Positions 16,733 to 27,624 of a stretch of DNA of 64,000 bases are shown in pieces. The notes under the pieces are model-generated. The model saw only the letters and a list, made by a program, of their open reading frames with translations, searched no databases and had not been told where the DNA came from. The stretch's first letter is position 1. Each line of letters starts with the position of its first letter. A program made the translations under genes and the position numbers. The DNA is taken from assembly GCF_900115095.1 (NCBI RefSeq), contig NZ_FOVH01000002.1, positions 310,001 through 374,000 on the forward strand, read 5' to 3'. This DNA comes from Actinomadura madurae (GTDB lineage Bacteria; Actinomycetota; Actinomycetes; Streptosporangiales; Streptosporangiaceae).

Positions 16733-18205
16733 ATGTCCACGTCCCATGCCGTCGTCGTCGGGGGCGGCATCGCGGGCCTCGCCGCCGCGCGCATGCTCGC
16801 CCGGGGCGGTGTGCGGGTGACCGTGCTGGAGGGCTCCCCCCGGATCGGCGGCAAGCTGCGGGTCAGCGAGATCGCCGGGATCCCGGTGGACGAGGGCGCC
16901 GAGTCGATGCTCGCCCGCCGTCCCGAGGGCCTCGACCTGGTGCGCGACCTCGGCCGCTCCGGCGACCTGGTGAACCCCGGCACCACGTCCTCGGCGATCG
17001 TCAGCCGCGGGTCGCTGCGGCCGATCCCGGCCGGGCAGGTGATGGGCGTCCCGTCCGACCTGAAGGCCCTCGCCGCCTCCCAGGTGCTGTCGCCGGCCGG
17101 GCTGGCGCGCGTCCCGCTCGACCTGGTCCTGCCCGAGACGCCGCGCGGCGCGGACGTGTCCGTCGCGGACTACATCGGCGCCCGCCTCGGCCGCGAGGTC
17201 GTCGACCGCCTCGTCGAGCCGCTGCTCGGCGGCGTCTACGCGGGACGCACCGAGCTGCTGTCGTTCGACTCCACCCTGCCCGCGGTCGCCGCCGCCGCGC
17301 GCAGCCACCGCTCGCTGGTGCACGCCGTCCAGGGCATCCGGGACGCCGCGCCGAAGGACTCCGGCCCCGTCTTCGCGACCCTGCCGGGCGGGCTCGGCAC
17401 GCTCCCGCACCTGGTGGCCGGCGACGTCGAGGAGGCCGGCGGGACGGTCCGGACCGGCGCGATGGTCCGCGAGCTCCGCCGCCGCGAGCACGGCTGGCGG
17501 CTCACCGTCGGCCCGACCCGCGCCCCCGAGCACCTCGACGCCGACGCCGTGGTGATCGCGGTCCCGGCGGCCCCCGCGGCCCGGCTGCTGGAGCACGACG
17601 TGCCCGCCGCCGCGCGGGAGCTGGCCGGCATCGAGTACGCGAGCATGGCGATCGTCACGCTCGTCTACCGGGCCACCGCGTTCCCGCGGCTCCCGAAGGG
17701 GAGCGGCTACCTCGTCCCGGGCGTGGAGAGCGACCCGGAGAGCGGCGGCCGGGGGGTCAAGGCCGTCACGTTCAGCTCGGTGAAATGGCCTCACCTGCGC
17801 GAGCGCGACCCCGGCGTCGTCGCGGTCCGCTGCTCCGTCGGGCGGTTCGGTGAGGAGCGCACCCTCCAGCGCTCCGACGAGGAGCTGGTCGCCTCGGCCA
17901 TGGCCGAGCTCGCCGCGACCTGCGGCGTCACCGAGCTGCCCGTGGAGAGCCGGGTGACCCGGTGGGGCGGCGGCCTCCCGCAGTACAACGTGGGCCACGC
18001 CGACCGCGTGGCCAAGGTCCGGGTCGCGGTCGCCGCGGCGCCGGGGCTGGCCGTCGCGGGCGCCGCCTACGACGGCCTCGGCATCCCCGCGTGCATCGCC
18101 TCGGCGCGGGCGGCGGCGACCCGGGTGCTGGACGACCTGCGCAGTCGAGAAGGAGAAGATCATGACCGAGCCGGCGGGCAAGCCGAAGGCACGCGAACTC
18201 AATAA
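16733..18205 (+). CDS. hemY: Protoporphyrinogen/coproporphyrinogen III oxidase (HemY type)
   Basis: A 490-residue FAD enzyme. ATG 16733 follows CTGGAGG and starts a dinucleotide-binding fold ([20 protein letters not shown], then [13 protein letters not shown]). Later parts include [19 protein letters not shown] and the C-terminal FAD contact [18 protein letters not shown], as in HemG/HemY oxidases. With HemQ immediately downstream, the likely reaction is oxidation of coproporphyrinogen III to coproporphyrin III (coproporphyrin-dependent pathway). The 3' end overlaps hemQ by 44 bases in another frame, so its last 15 residues are encoded by DNA that also encodes the start of HemQ. Confidence 0.95.
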   Translation: MSTSHAVVVGGGIAGLAAARMLARGGVRVTVLEGSPRIGGKLRVSEIAGIPVDEGAESMLARRPEGLDLVRDLGRSGDLVNPGTTSSAIVSRGSLRPIPAGQVMGVPSDLKALAASQVLSPAGLARVPLDLVLPETPRGADVSVADYIGARLGREVVDRLVEPLLGGVYAGRTELLSFDSTLPAVAAAARSHRSLVHAVQGIRDAAPKDSGPVFATLPGGLGTLPHLVAGDVEEAGGTVRTGAMVRELRRREHGWRLTVGPTRAPEHLDADAVVIAVPAAPAARLLEHDVPAAARELAGIEYASMAIVTLVYRATAFPRLPKGSGYLVPGVESDPESGGRGVKAVTFSSVKWPHLRERDPGVVAVRCSVGRFGEERTLQRSDEELVASAMAELAATCGVTELPVESRVTRWGGGLPQYNVGHADRVAKVRVAVAAAPGLAVAGAAYDGLGIPACIASARAAATRVLDDLRSREGEDHDRAGGQAEGTRTQ

Positions 18206-18860
18206 CGTCATCCGCTACACCATGTGGTCGGTCTTCCGGGTCGCCCAGCCCGGCACGGTCGGTGACAGGGACGCGGCCGAGGTGCAGGACCTGCTCGACC
18301 AGGCGGCCCAAAAGGACGTGACCACCCGCGGCGCCTACGACGTCGCCGGGTTGCGCGCGGACGCCGACTACATGTTCTGGTGGCACGCGCCCACGTCCGA
18401 GGACCTCCAGGAGGTCTACACCCGGTTCCGCCGGACGGCCCTCGGCCGCGCGAGCGAGCCGGTGTGGTCGCAGATGGCGCTGCACCGCCCCGCGGAGTTC
18501 AACAAGAGCCACATCCCCGCGTTCCTCGCCGACGAGGAGCCGCGCGGCTACGTCTGCGTGTACCCGTTCGTCCGCTCCTACGAGTGGTACCTGCTGCCGG
18601 ACGAGGAGCGGCGCGCCATGCTCGCCGAGCACGGCAAGATGGCGCGCGACTACCCCGACGTCCGGGCCAACACGGTGTCGGCGTTCGCGCTCGGCGACTA
18701 CGAGTGGATGCTGGCGTTCGAGGCCGACGAGCTGCACCGCATCGTCGACCTGATGCGGCACCTGCGCGGCGCGAAGGCGCGCCTGCACACCCGCGAGGAG
18801 GTGCCGTTCTACACCGGGCGCCGCAAGCCGGTCGCCGAGCTGGTCGCCGGCCTCGCCTGA
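18162..18860 (+). CDS. hemQ: Coproheme decarboxylase (chlorite dismutase family)
   Basis: A 232-residue enzyme that turns coproheme into haem b by two oxidative decarboxylations, the last step of the Gram-positive haem pathway. Family signatures are MWSVFRV near the N-terminus, YMFWWHAPT, and [20 protein letters not shown] with the Tyr134-Pro-Phe motif that corresponds to the reactive Tyr. [12 protein letters not shown] and [13 protein letters not shown] follow. ATG 18162 has AAGGAGAAG before it. The start lies inside the end of hemY, giving a 44-base overlap and probable translational coupling, which keeps the oxidase and decarboxylase in step. Confidence 0.96.
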   Translation: MTEPAGKPKARELNNVIRYTMWSVFRVAQPGTVGDRDAAEVQDLLDQAAQKDVTTRGAYDVAGLRADADYMFWWHAPTSEDLQEVYTRFRRTALGRASEPVWSQMALHRPAEFNKSHIPAFLADEEPRGYVCVYPFVRSYEWYLLPDEERRAMLAEHGKMARDYPDVRANTVSAFALGDYEWMLAFEADELHRIVDLMRHLRGAKARLHTREEVPFYTGRRKPVAELVAGLA

Positions 18861-18916
18861 CGCCGATCACCCCAACCCGGCGGATGATGGGGCGAATCCG
18901 CAGTAAAGTGCCGTCC

Positions 18917-19492
18917 GTGACCGAGTCTCCCGCCAAGCACTCCCGCGGACGGCACGCCAAGCCGCCGTCCAAGCTCGCGATCCACTGGAACCGGCTGGTC
19001 AGGGCGCTGCGGAAGTCGCGGTGGCGACGGCTCGCCGCCGGTGGGGCGACCGCGGTCGTCGCGGTGGCCGCGGTCGCCGGCTTCCTGTTGCTGCCCGGCG
19101 GTTCGGAGCCGGGCTCCCGCGCCACCGTCGCCGCCCGCACCGGATCCACGCCGTCCCCGCACGAGAGCGCCGAGGCCGTCGGGGACCCCGACGAGATCAC
19201 CGACGCGGTGCCGTACTTCGAGACCAAGGACCCGGACAAGAAGGTCGTCAAGCACGTCACCGACGTCAGGCGCAGCGGCACCTTCGTCCGCGTCTACACC
19301 GACCTGGGCGAGGAGGACGAGAACTCCAGGCCCGCTCTCGACCTCTGCGAGTGGACGACCCAGTTCCTGGAGGACGGCGGCGACGACGAGCCCCGCGTCT
19401 TCGTCCACGGCAAGAGCGACGACAACGGCAGCGTCGTCCTCGCCAACAAGCAGAGCGACAAGGACGACTGCGAGGTCGGCGAGACCCGCTAG
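18917..19492 (+). CDS. Membrane-anchored exported protein, function unknown
   Basis: About 191 residues from GTG 18917 (an in-frame ATG pair at 18884 is possible). A basic cytoplasmic N-terminus (PAKHSRGRHAKPPSK) leads to one transmembrane helix (about 45-65). An acidic extracytoplasmic domain follows, with DEITDAVPYFETKDPDK, VRVYTDLGEEDENS and a Cys pair (LDLCEWTTQF and DDCEVGETR) that could form a disulfide. I do not recognise a family. It follows hemQ at 57 bases and may share its transcript. Its stop overlaps the stop of the convergent gene in the four bases CTAG. Confidence 0.65.
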   Translation: MTESPAKHSRGRHAKPPSKLAIHWNRLVRALRKSRWRRLAAGGATAVVAVAAVAGFLLLPGGSEPGSRATVAARTGSTPSPHESAEAVGDPDEITDAVPYFETKDPDKKVVKHVTDVRRSGTFVRVYTDLGEEDENSRPALDLCEWTTQFLEDGGDDEPRVFVHGKSDDNGSVVLANKQSDKDDCEVGETR

Positions 19493-20070
19493 TCGCCTCC
19501 GCCCCCGGTTTCGCCCCCGGAACCCCAGCCGTCGTGCTCTGAGTCGGACCCACCACCGCCGCCCAGGCCCAGTCCCCGGCCGCGCGTCCGGCCGCCGGGG
19601 ACCCCTCCGGGGAGGCTGATCGGCTCCGGGTCGTCGCTCTGCAGGATCTCCCGCATCCTGGCCTCCTCGATCCCGGCCGGGCCCATCATGGCGACTCGGA
19701 GGACGGGGGACGGCTCGCCCGCTCCGTGCCTGGTGAACCAGTGGCGGAGCATCACGCCCCGGCGGGTCCGCCGGCGCAGGCCGCGGCGCAGCAGGCCGTC
19801 CTCGAGCAGCCTCACCGCGATCGGCCGGATCTCGGGCGACTCCGCGGCCGCCGCGATCACCTGTCCGAGCAGCCGTCCCACGTCCGGGATCTCCCGGAGC
19901 ACCGCCTCCTGCACGGGGTCGTCCGCTTCGCGCGCCACCACGTCGATCCGGTGCGTTCCTCGGGAGACCCGGACGCGGCGCTGCCGGTACAGGACGAAGA
20001 TCGCGGTCTCGACGACCCGTCTCGGCCCTCCGCACAGGTACGCCATCTCGTAGGGGTCGATCTCTTCCAT
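19489..20070 (-). CDS. TIGR04222-like domain protein
   Basis: A 193-residue protein from ATG 20070. The N-terminal half (DPYEMAYLCGGPRRVVETAI, then VLYRQRRVRVSRGTHRIDVV and PVQEAVLREIP) matches the TIGR04222 domain, known from actinobacterial membrane proteins that end in Gly-rich tails. Here no transmembrane helix is present. A basic region (RRGLRRRTRRGVMLRHW) and a Gly/Ser/Asp-rich C-terminus (about 165-193) are seen instead. The function is unknown. It ends convergently on the preceding gene with overlapping stop codons. Confidence 0.65.
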   Translation of the reverse strand: MEEIDPYEMAYLCGGPRRVVETAIFVLYRQRRVRVSRGTHRIDVVAREADDPVQEAVLREIPDVGRLLGQVIAAAAESPEIRPIAVRLLEDGLLRRGLRRRTRRGVMLRHWFTRHGAGEPSPVLRVAMMGPAGIEEARMREILQSDDPEPISLPGGVPGGRTRGRGLGLGGGGGSDSEHDGWGSGGETGGGGD

Positions 20071-20132
20071 GGGCGCCCTCCGGACGGCGTGCCGTCGCCC
20101 ATGAGGACGCCCGCGCGCCCGCTCCGGTTGGC

Positions 20133-20534
20133 CTATTCGGCGGGTTCGAGGGTGAGCGAGATCGAGTTGATGCAGTAGCGGTCGTCGGTGGGGGTGTCGT
20201 AGCCCTCGCCGTGGAAGACGTGGCCCAGATGCGAGTCGCACACGGCGCACCGCACCTCCGTGCGGACCATGCCGAGCGAGCGGTCCTCGATGAGCGTGAC
20301 CGCGTCGGAGCCGGACGGGGCGTAGAACGAGGGCCAGCCGCAGTGGCTCTCGAACTTGGTCTCCGACCGGAACAGCTCGGTTCCGCAGGCGCGGCACCGG
20401 TACACGCCGACCGTCTTGGTGTCGGTGTACTCGCCGGTGAAGGGCTTCTCGGTGCCCGCTTCGCGCAGCACGTGGAACTCCTCGGGGCTCAGTCGCGCCC
20501 GCCACTCGTCCTCGCTCTTGCGGATCTTCTCCAT
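20133..20534 (-). CDS. msrB: Peptide methionine-R-sulfoxide reductase
   Basis: A 133-residue MsrB that reduces methionine-R-sulfoxide in oxidised proteins. It has two CxxC zinc pairs (Cys47/Cys50 and Cys96/Cys99), the active site [15 protein letters not shown] and catalytic Cys121 in RYCINSISL. The length is that of a stand-alone MsrB with no MsrA fusion. ATG 20534 is divergent from the LigD polymerase gene 50 bases away, so the two share a very short promoter region. Confidence 0.97.
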   Translation of the reverse strand: MEKIRKSEDEWRARLSPEEFHVLREAGTEKPFTGEYTDTKTVGVYRCRACGTELFRSETKFESHCGWPSFYAPSGSDAVTLIEDRSLGMVRTEVRCAVCDSHLGHVFHGEGYDTPTDDRYCINSISLTLEPAE

Positions 20535-20584
20535 ACCCCGACCGTACCCGGCACCGTGTCCGACCGGTGGGTTAGCGTGCAGGC

Positions 20585-21667
20585 ATGGCCTCGCCCTTCA
20601 TCGAGATCCCGGTCGGGGATCGGCTCGTCAAGGTGACCAATCCCGACAAGGTCTACTTCCCCGAGCACGGGTACACCAAGCGGCAGCTCGTGGAGTATTA
20701 CGTGGCCGTCGGGGACGGCATCCTGCGCGCCACGCGCGACCGCCCGACGACGCTGGAACGCTGGCCCGCCGGAGTCTTCGAGGGCGCCAGGATGGCCACC
20801 CGGGAGGACTACGCCCGCGGCCAGGCCGGCATGGGCGCCGGCAAGTCCGACGCGTTCTACCAGAAGCGCATCCCGAAGGGCGCGCCCGACTGGGTGCGGA
20901 CGGCCCGGATCGCGTTCCCGAGCGGGCGCTCCGCCGACGAGGTCTGCCCGACCGAGGTCGCCGTGATCGCCTGGGCGGCGAACCTCGGCACGCTGACGTT
21001 CCACCCGTGGCCCGTCCGCAAGGGCGATGTCGACCACCCGGACGAGCTGCGCATCGACCTCGACCCGCAGCCCGGCACCGGCTTCTCCGACGCCGTCCGG
21101 GTGGCGCTCGGCCCGGCCCGCGACCTGCTGGCGGAGCTGGGCTACACCGGCTACGTCAAGACGTCCGGCAAGGGCGGCGTGCACATCTACGTCCGCATCG
21201 AGCCCCGCTGGACGTTCACCGAGGTCCGCCGCGCCGCCCTCGCCTTCGGCCGCGAGGTGGAGCGCCGCGCGCCCGCCGAGGTCACCACCAGGTGGTGGAA
21301 GGAGGAGCGGGGCGAGCAGATTTTCATAGATTTCAACCAGAACGCCCGCGACAGGACGATCGCGTCGGCCTACAGCGTCCGCCCGGCCCCGCACGCCCCG
21401 GTCTCCGCGCCCGTGACCTGGGACGAGCTGGCCGACGCCGACCCGCACGACTTCACGATCGCCACGATGCCGGCCCGGTTCGCCGAGATCGGCGACCTCC
21501 ACGCGTCCATCGACGAGGAGTCCTTCTCCCTGGAGGGCCTCCTGGAGCTGGCCGACCGCGACGAGAAGGACCACGGCCTCGGCGACATGCCGTACCCGCC
21601 GAACTACCCGAAGATGCCCGGCGAGCCCAAGCGCGTCCAGCCCAGCAAGGACACCGACAACCAGTAG
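20585..21667 (+). CDS. ligD: LigD-type primase-polymerase (NHEJ polymerase domain), stand-alone
   Basis: A 360-residue AEP-superfamily polymerase, the PolDom of bacterial LigD, which fills ends during Ku-dependent double-strand break repair. Catalytic carboxylates sit in [11 protein letters not shown] (Asp158 and Asp160), followed by [10 protein letters not shown] and [19 protein letters not shown]. The N-terminal end-binding part is [17 protein letters not shown]. There is no ligase or nuclease domain on this protein. The ligase half is encoded separately at 32002-33093, so the three-domain LigD of mycobacteria is split here. No Ku gene lies in the window. Confidence 0.93.
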   Translation: MASPFIEIPVGDRLVKVTNPDKVYFPEHGYTKRQLVEYYVAVGDGILRATRDRPTTLERWPAGVFEGARMATREDYARGQAGMGAGKSDAFYQKRIPKGAPDWVRTARIAFPSGRSADEVCPTEVAVIAWAANLGTLTFHPWPVRKGDVDHPDELRIDLDPQPGTGFSDAVRVALGPARDLLAELGYTGYVKTSGKGGVHIYVRIEPRWTFTEVRRAALAFGREVERRAPAEVTTRWWKEERGEQIFIDFNQNARDRTIASAYSVRPAPHAPVSAPVTWDELADADPHDFTIATMPARFAEIGDLHASIDEESFSLEGLLELADRDEKDHGLGDMPYPPNYPKMPGEPKRVQPSKDTDNQ

Positions 21668-21730
21668 GGAATATCCGCCGCCGCGCCTCGCTTGAACCGT
21701 CGTGCGGAAGGTCGAGTCGAAGGCGGGAGC

Positions 21731-22501
21731 ATGTCCTCGTTGAACGTCCGGTATCTCGGTGGCCCGAGCGCGATCCTGGAGATCGGAGGCGTGCGGCTCG
21801 TCGTCGACCCGACGTTCGACGCGCCCGGCGACTACCCGATCGGGTCCCGGAAGCTGACCAAGACCATCGGCGCGGTCGTGGGCCCGGACGAGATCGGCGC
21901 GGTCGACGCGGTGCTGCTCTCGCACGACCAGCACCCGGACAACCTGGACACGGCCGGCCGGGCGTACCTGGCGGACGTCCCGCTGACGCTGACGACGGAG
22001 ACCGCCGCCGGACGCCTCGGCGGCACCGCCCGCGCCCTGCCGAACTGGGAGCACGCCGACCTGCCGCGACCTGACGGCGGAACCCTCCGCGTCACCGGCG
22101 TCCCGGCCCGGCACGGCCCGGACGGCACCGAGCACCTCACCGGCCCGGTCACCGGGTTCGTGCTGTCCGGCGAAGGCGTGCCGACCACCTACGTCAGCGG
22201 CGACAACGCGTCGCTCGACGTCGTCCGGGCCATCGCCGAGCGGTTCGCCCCGATCGACGTCGCCGTGCTCTTCGCCGGCGGAGCGCGGACACCGCTCGTC
22301 GGCGACGCCCACCTGACGCTGACCAGTGAGGGCGCGGCCGAGGCCGCCGCGATCCTGGGCGCCGCCCGGGTCGTCCCGCTGCACTTCGAAGGCTGGACGC
22401 ACTTCTCCGAGGGCCGCGACACGATCCCGCCCGCCTTCGACAAGGCGGGGCTCACCGACCGCCTCCACCTCCTCGACCCGGGCGAGGGCATCGCCCTCTA
22501 G
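21731..22501 (+). CDS. Metallo-beta-lactamase-fold hydrolase (UlaG-like)
   Basis: A 256-residue protein. ATG 21731 follows GGCGGGAGC. The N-terminal strand motif VRYLGGPSAILEIGGVRLVV with VDPTFD is the UlaG/L-ascorbate-6-P lactonase-like pattern. The metal-binding core is degenerate: LLSHDQHPDNLD carries HDxHPDN, while later His and Asp ligands are TGVPARHGPDG, YVSGDNAS and VVPLHFEGWTHF. That pattern matches beta-lactamase-fold proteins annotated as Zn-dependent hydrolases in actinomycetes. The substrate is unknown. A 14-bp hairpin after the stop separates it from the convergent peptidase gene. Confidence 0.8.
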   Translation: MSSLNVRYLGGPSAILEIGGVRLVVDPTFDAPGDYPIGSRKLTKTIGAVVGPDEIGAVDAVLLSHDQHPDNLDTAGRAYLADVPLTLTTETAAGRLGGTARALPNWEHADLPRPDGGTLRVTGVPARHGPDGTEHLTGPVTGFVLSGEGVPTTYVSGDNASLDVVRAIAERFAPIDVAVLFAGGARTPLVGDAHLTLTSEGAAEAAAILGAARVVPLHFEGWTHFSEGRDTIPPAFDKAGLTDRLHLLDPGEGIAL

Positions 22502-22507
22502 GACGTG

Positions 22508-22544
22508 CTTGAGGCCCGCCGGCTCGGGGGCGGCGGGCCTCAAG
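22508..22544. terminator. Bidirectional hairpin terminator
   Basis: CTTGAGGCCCGCCG pairs perfectly with CGGCGGGCCTCAAG (14 bp) across a 9-base loop, between two convergent genes (stops at 22501 and 22568). There is no T-tract, which is common in actinomycete terminators. Confidence 0.75.
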
Positions 22545-22567
22545 GACGGTCGGCGGAGATGGTCGGG

Positions 22568-24544
22568 TCAGTAGAGCTTGCGCTCCTGGACGGGCAGGTC
22601 GACCTTGGACGGCCCGCGCCACGTCGTGCTCGTCCGCGGCGGGGCGACCAGGGTGTTCACGTCCTCCTCGGCGGCGACGACCGGGATGCTGACGGAGCTT
22701 CCGCGCAGATCCACCGTCACCCGGGCGCCCGTGGGCGTCTCGGTGTTGTAGTCGGCGTCCGTCCCGGCGAGGACGAGGGCCAGGCGGTGGCCCTTCTTCA
22801 GCACGTACTCCTGGCTGAGAGTCTCCCAGTCGACGGTGTAGTAGCGGCCCGGCTGCAGCGGCCGGGGCCGGCTCAGCGACCGGTCGTTCTGGGCGTCCAG
22901 CCAGCCGCGGGCGATGACGTTGGCGGGGGAGGCGACCGTCGTGACCTCCGTCTGCTTGTAGCAGGCGTCGTCGGACGGGGTGCTCTCACCGTGGCAGTCC
23001 TCGGTGTCGAGCGTCCGGATGCCGGAGCCGGCGCCGAGGTAGTTCACGCGGGTGTCCTCGCCGTAGTCGACGAGCAGCGCGGTGACGTTCGTCGTCGGCT
23101 TGTCCAGCTTGATCCGCAGCCGCGCCGCCGGGGTGCCCGACAGGCGCCCGGTCTTCGGCAGCGGGGAGGAGACGAACGCGGCCCGGTACGGCTGCGCGGT
23201 CGTCGGGTCGGCGACCATCGCGCTCTCCGGGAAGCCGCCGCCCTGCGGGCCGGCCGCGTCGGTGAACGCGGCGGTCGCGCCCCCGGCCGCGGGCTTCAGG
23301 CCGAGCGAGCCGTCCGCGCCCGGCCGCAGGACGATGTTCCGCGCGTCCCGGGACGGCCAGTCGCGCTGGGTGATCCACTGGTCGGGCCCGACCTCGATGT
23401 CGGCGCGCGGCTCCCGCATGACGCCGTTGGGGATCTTCTGCAGCTCGTGGTCGAACCACCGGTGCAGGGTGCGCACCCACGCGTCCCGCCGGATGTCGAA
23501 CGGGTCGACGTGGCCGCGCTGCGACAGCCACACCTTGCGCTGGACGCCCCGCTTCGCGAGGGCCTCCCACCAGAGCGCGAAGTGGTCGTCCTTCACGTTC
23601 AGGTCGTTGACGCCGTGGTAGGCGAAGATGCTGGCGCGGACCTTGCGGGCGTCGGCGATCGTCCCGTTCCGGTAGTCGGCGGTCTTCCAGTAGGCGTTGT
23701 AGTTGCCGGTCGCGTCGTCCTCGCCCTCGTCGAGGCCGGCGTTCGCGGCGGCGCACTTGGCGGGCGGGTCGGTGTCGACGTAGTCGGCGAGCCACGGCTG
23801 CTCGTCCGTCCAGTACTTCACGCCGTTCATGCGGCTGTACTGGTACCAGCTGCTGATCGCCGCGATCGGGACGATCGTCTCCAGCCCCTCCACGCCGGTC
23901 GCCGCGACGCCGTTGGCGAGCGTCCCGTCGTAGGACTTGCCGATCATGCCGGTGCGGCCGGTCGTCCACGTCGCCTTCACCGGGCTGCCGTCCGGCCGGT
24001 AGGCCTTCGCGCGCCCGTTGAGCCAGTCGACCACGGCCTTGCCGCCGAGGACGTCGCTCGGGCCGCCGCTGACGGGGCAGCCGTCGGAGCGGGTCGTCCC
24101 CACCATGTCCACGGCGAGGAACGCGTACCCGCGCGGCACGAAGTAGTTGTCGTAGTAGAGCGGGAACTTCACCGGGTTCCCGTTCGCGTCGTAGGTCTTG
24201 AGCTCGCTCTCGTTGCCGCGCCCGGCGTTGTCGTAGTACGGGCTCTCGTCCATGATCACCGGGACCTTGAGGCCGTTCTCGGTCTCCTTGGGCCGGATGA
24301 TGTCGACGTTGACGCGGTCCTTCCTGCCGTCCCCGTCGCTGTCCACGCCGGACTCGACGTAGACGTGCTCGCGGATCGCGTCCTTGTAGGAGAAGACCGG
24401 CTGGGTCACGCCGTCCTTCACCACGATCTTGGGGGACGTCCGGGCCAGCGCCGTCGCGCCGCCGCCGGTGCCGGCGAGCGCGACGCCCGTCAGCACGGCC
24501 ACCGTCATCGTCCGCCGGGTTCGTCTCAGGGATCGCCTGGCCAA
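22568..24544 (-). CDS. Secreted X-Pro dipeptidyl-peptidase (S15 family)
   Basis: A 658-residue exported serine peptidase. The TTG at 24544 is supported by GGAGG with 6-base spacing. The Tat-like/Sec signal (RRSLRRTRRTMTVAVLTGVA) is cleaved near TALART. The alpha/beta-hydrolase domain carries MIGKSYDGTLANGVAATG with the nucleophile Ser, GVNDLNVKDDH with the Asp and SQRGHVDPF with the His. A C-terminal jelly-roll domain (from about residue 440) follows, as in Xaa-Pro dipeptidyl peptidases and cocaine-esterase relatives. It removes X-Pro dipeptides from extracellular peptides. It stands as a single gene with its own promoter region, where a 12-base direct repeat occurs. Confidence 0.93.
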   Translation of the reverse strand: MARRSLRRTRRTMTVAVLTGVALAGTGGGATALARTSPKIVVKDGVTQPVFSYKDAIREHVYVESGVDSDGDGRKDRVNVDIIRPKETENGLKVPVIMDESPYYDNAGRGNESELKTYDANGNPVKFPLYYDNYFVPRGYAFLAVDMVGTTRSDGCPVSGGPSDVLGGKAVVDWLNGRAKAYRPDGSPVKATWTTGRTGMIGKSYDGTLANGVAATGVEGLETIVPIAAISSWYQYSRMNGVKYWTDEQPWLADYVDTDPPAKCAAANAGLDEGEDDATGNYNAYWKTADYRNGTIADARKVRASIFAYHGVNDLNVKDDHFALWWEALAKRGVQRKVWLSQRGHVDPFDIRRDAWVRTLHRWFDHELQKIPNGVMREPRADIEVGPDQWITQRDWPSRDARNIVLRPGADGSLGLKPAAGGATAAFTDAAGPQGGGFPESAMVADPTTAQPYRAAFVSSPLPKTGRLSGTPAARLRIKLDKPTTNVTALLVDYGEDTRVNYLGAGSGIRTLDTEDCHGESTPSDDACYKQTEVTTVASPANVIARGWLDAQNDRSLSRPRPLQPGRYYTVDWETLSQEYVLKKGHRLALVLAGTDADYNTETPTGARVTVDLRGSSVSIPVVAAEEDVNTLVAPPRTSTTWRGPSKVDLPVQERKLY

Positions 24545-24669
24545 CCCGCACCTCCGGTCATGAAAATGATCTCCGTCGGGCCACAGGTTCCTCGCCCGGC
24601 GGCGCGGGGTAAAGGGCGGCGCACGACGAACTCGGACCGGATTTGGTCACGTCCTGCCGTTGCGCCTCA

Positions 24670-24704
24670 CGGTCCGTCCGTAACCCTGATCTCGGTCCGT
24701 CCGT
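24670..24704. repeat. 12-base direct repeat in an intergenic region
   Basis: CGGTCCGTCCGT occurs at 24670-24681 and again at 24693-24704, 23 bases apart (about two helical turns). It lies between the S15 peptidase (start 24544) and the DUF4236 gene (start 24753). Spacing in whole turns suggests a protein-binding site, but no family consensus is recognised. Confidence 0.4.
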
Positions 24705-24752
24705 GACGGCGGGGAGGGATGCCCGGCGTGCCTGCCGGGCACCCCCGCCTTT

Positions 24753-26892
<2,140 letters not shown>

Positions 26893-26931
26893 AAGCTAGG
26901 CTGGGACCGTCACCGTCCCGGAGGAACCCGC

Positions 26932-27624
26932 ATGCCGCTCGGCCCGCTCCGCCCCAGCCCGCTCGTCGAGCAGGCCGCCCAGCGCCTCCGCGACCAGATC
27001 ACCGGCGGTTCGTGGCCGGTCGGGACGCGGCTCCCCGGCGAGACGACGCTCGCCAGGGAACTCGGCGTGGGCCGCTCCACCGTCCGCGAGGCGCTGCGCG
27101 CCCTCGCCGGCGCCGGGCTCGTCCAGGCCCGCCAGGGCGCCGGCGTCTTCGTCGTCGCGACCGAGCCGGACGAGGACTGGCCCGCCCGGCTCCGCCGCGC
27201 CTCCGTCGCCGACATCTACGAGATCCGCACGATGCTGGAGGTCCGGGCCGCCGAGCTCGCCGCCGCCCGCCGCACGGACGCCGACCTGACCGCCCTCGAC
27301 ACGGCCCTGGCCGCCCGCGACGAGGCCTTCGCGGGCCCGTCCCTCGAACCCTTCATCGACGCCGACATCGCCCTGCACACCGCGGTGATCGCCGCCGCGC
27401 ACAACCCCGTGCTCGCCGACCTGTTCGCCGAGTTCGTCCCCGTCCTGCGCGACGGCCTCCTCGACCTGGTCGCCCTCGTCGACGTCCCCACCTCCGACAC
27501 CGCCCACGGCCGGGCCGCCCACGCCGCCCTGGTAGAGGCCATCCGCACCCGCGACCCCGCCGCCGCCGGCCAGATCATCACAACCGAACTCCACCGCACC
27601 CTCGCAGCCATCCAGCGCGGTTAG
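26932..27624 (+). CDS. FadR-subfamily GntR transcription regulator
   Basis: A 230-residue repressor or activator. ATG 26932 lies 9 bases after GGAGG. The winged helix-turn-helix (about 10-75) has LPGETTLARELGVGRSTVREAL. An FCD effector domain (about 90-225) follows, with EIRTMLEVRAAELAAAR, a metal/ligand pocket DADIALHTAVIAAAHNPVL (Asp and His) and HAALVEAIRTRDPAAAGQI. It lies divergent from leuA with a perfect inverted repeat between them, so autoregulation or control of leuA is possible. Its ligand is unknown. Its TAG stop overlaps the TAA stop of the convergent helicase gene. Confidence 0.9.
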   Translation: MPLGPLRPSPLVEQAAQRLRDQITGGSWPVGTRLPGETTLARELGVGRSTVREALRALAGAGLVQARQGAGVFVVATEPDEDWPARLRRASVADIYEIRTMLEVRAAELAAARRTDADLTALDTALAARDEAFAGPSLEPFIDADIALHTAVIAAAHNPVLADLFAEFVPVLRDGLLDLVALVDVPTSDTAHGRAAHAALVEAIRTRDPAAAGQIITTELHRTLAAIQRG

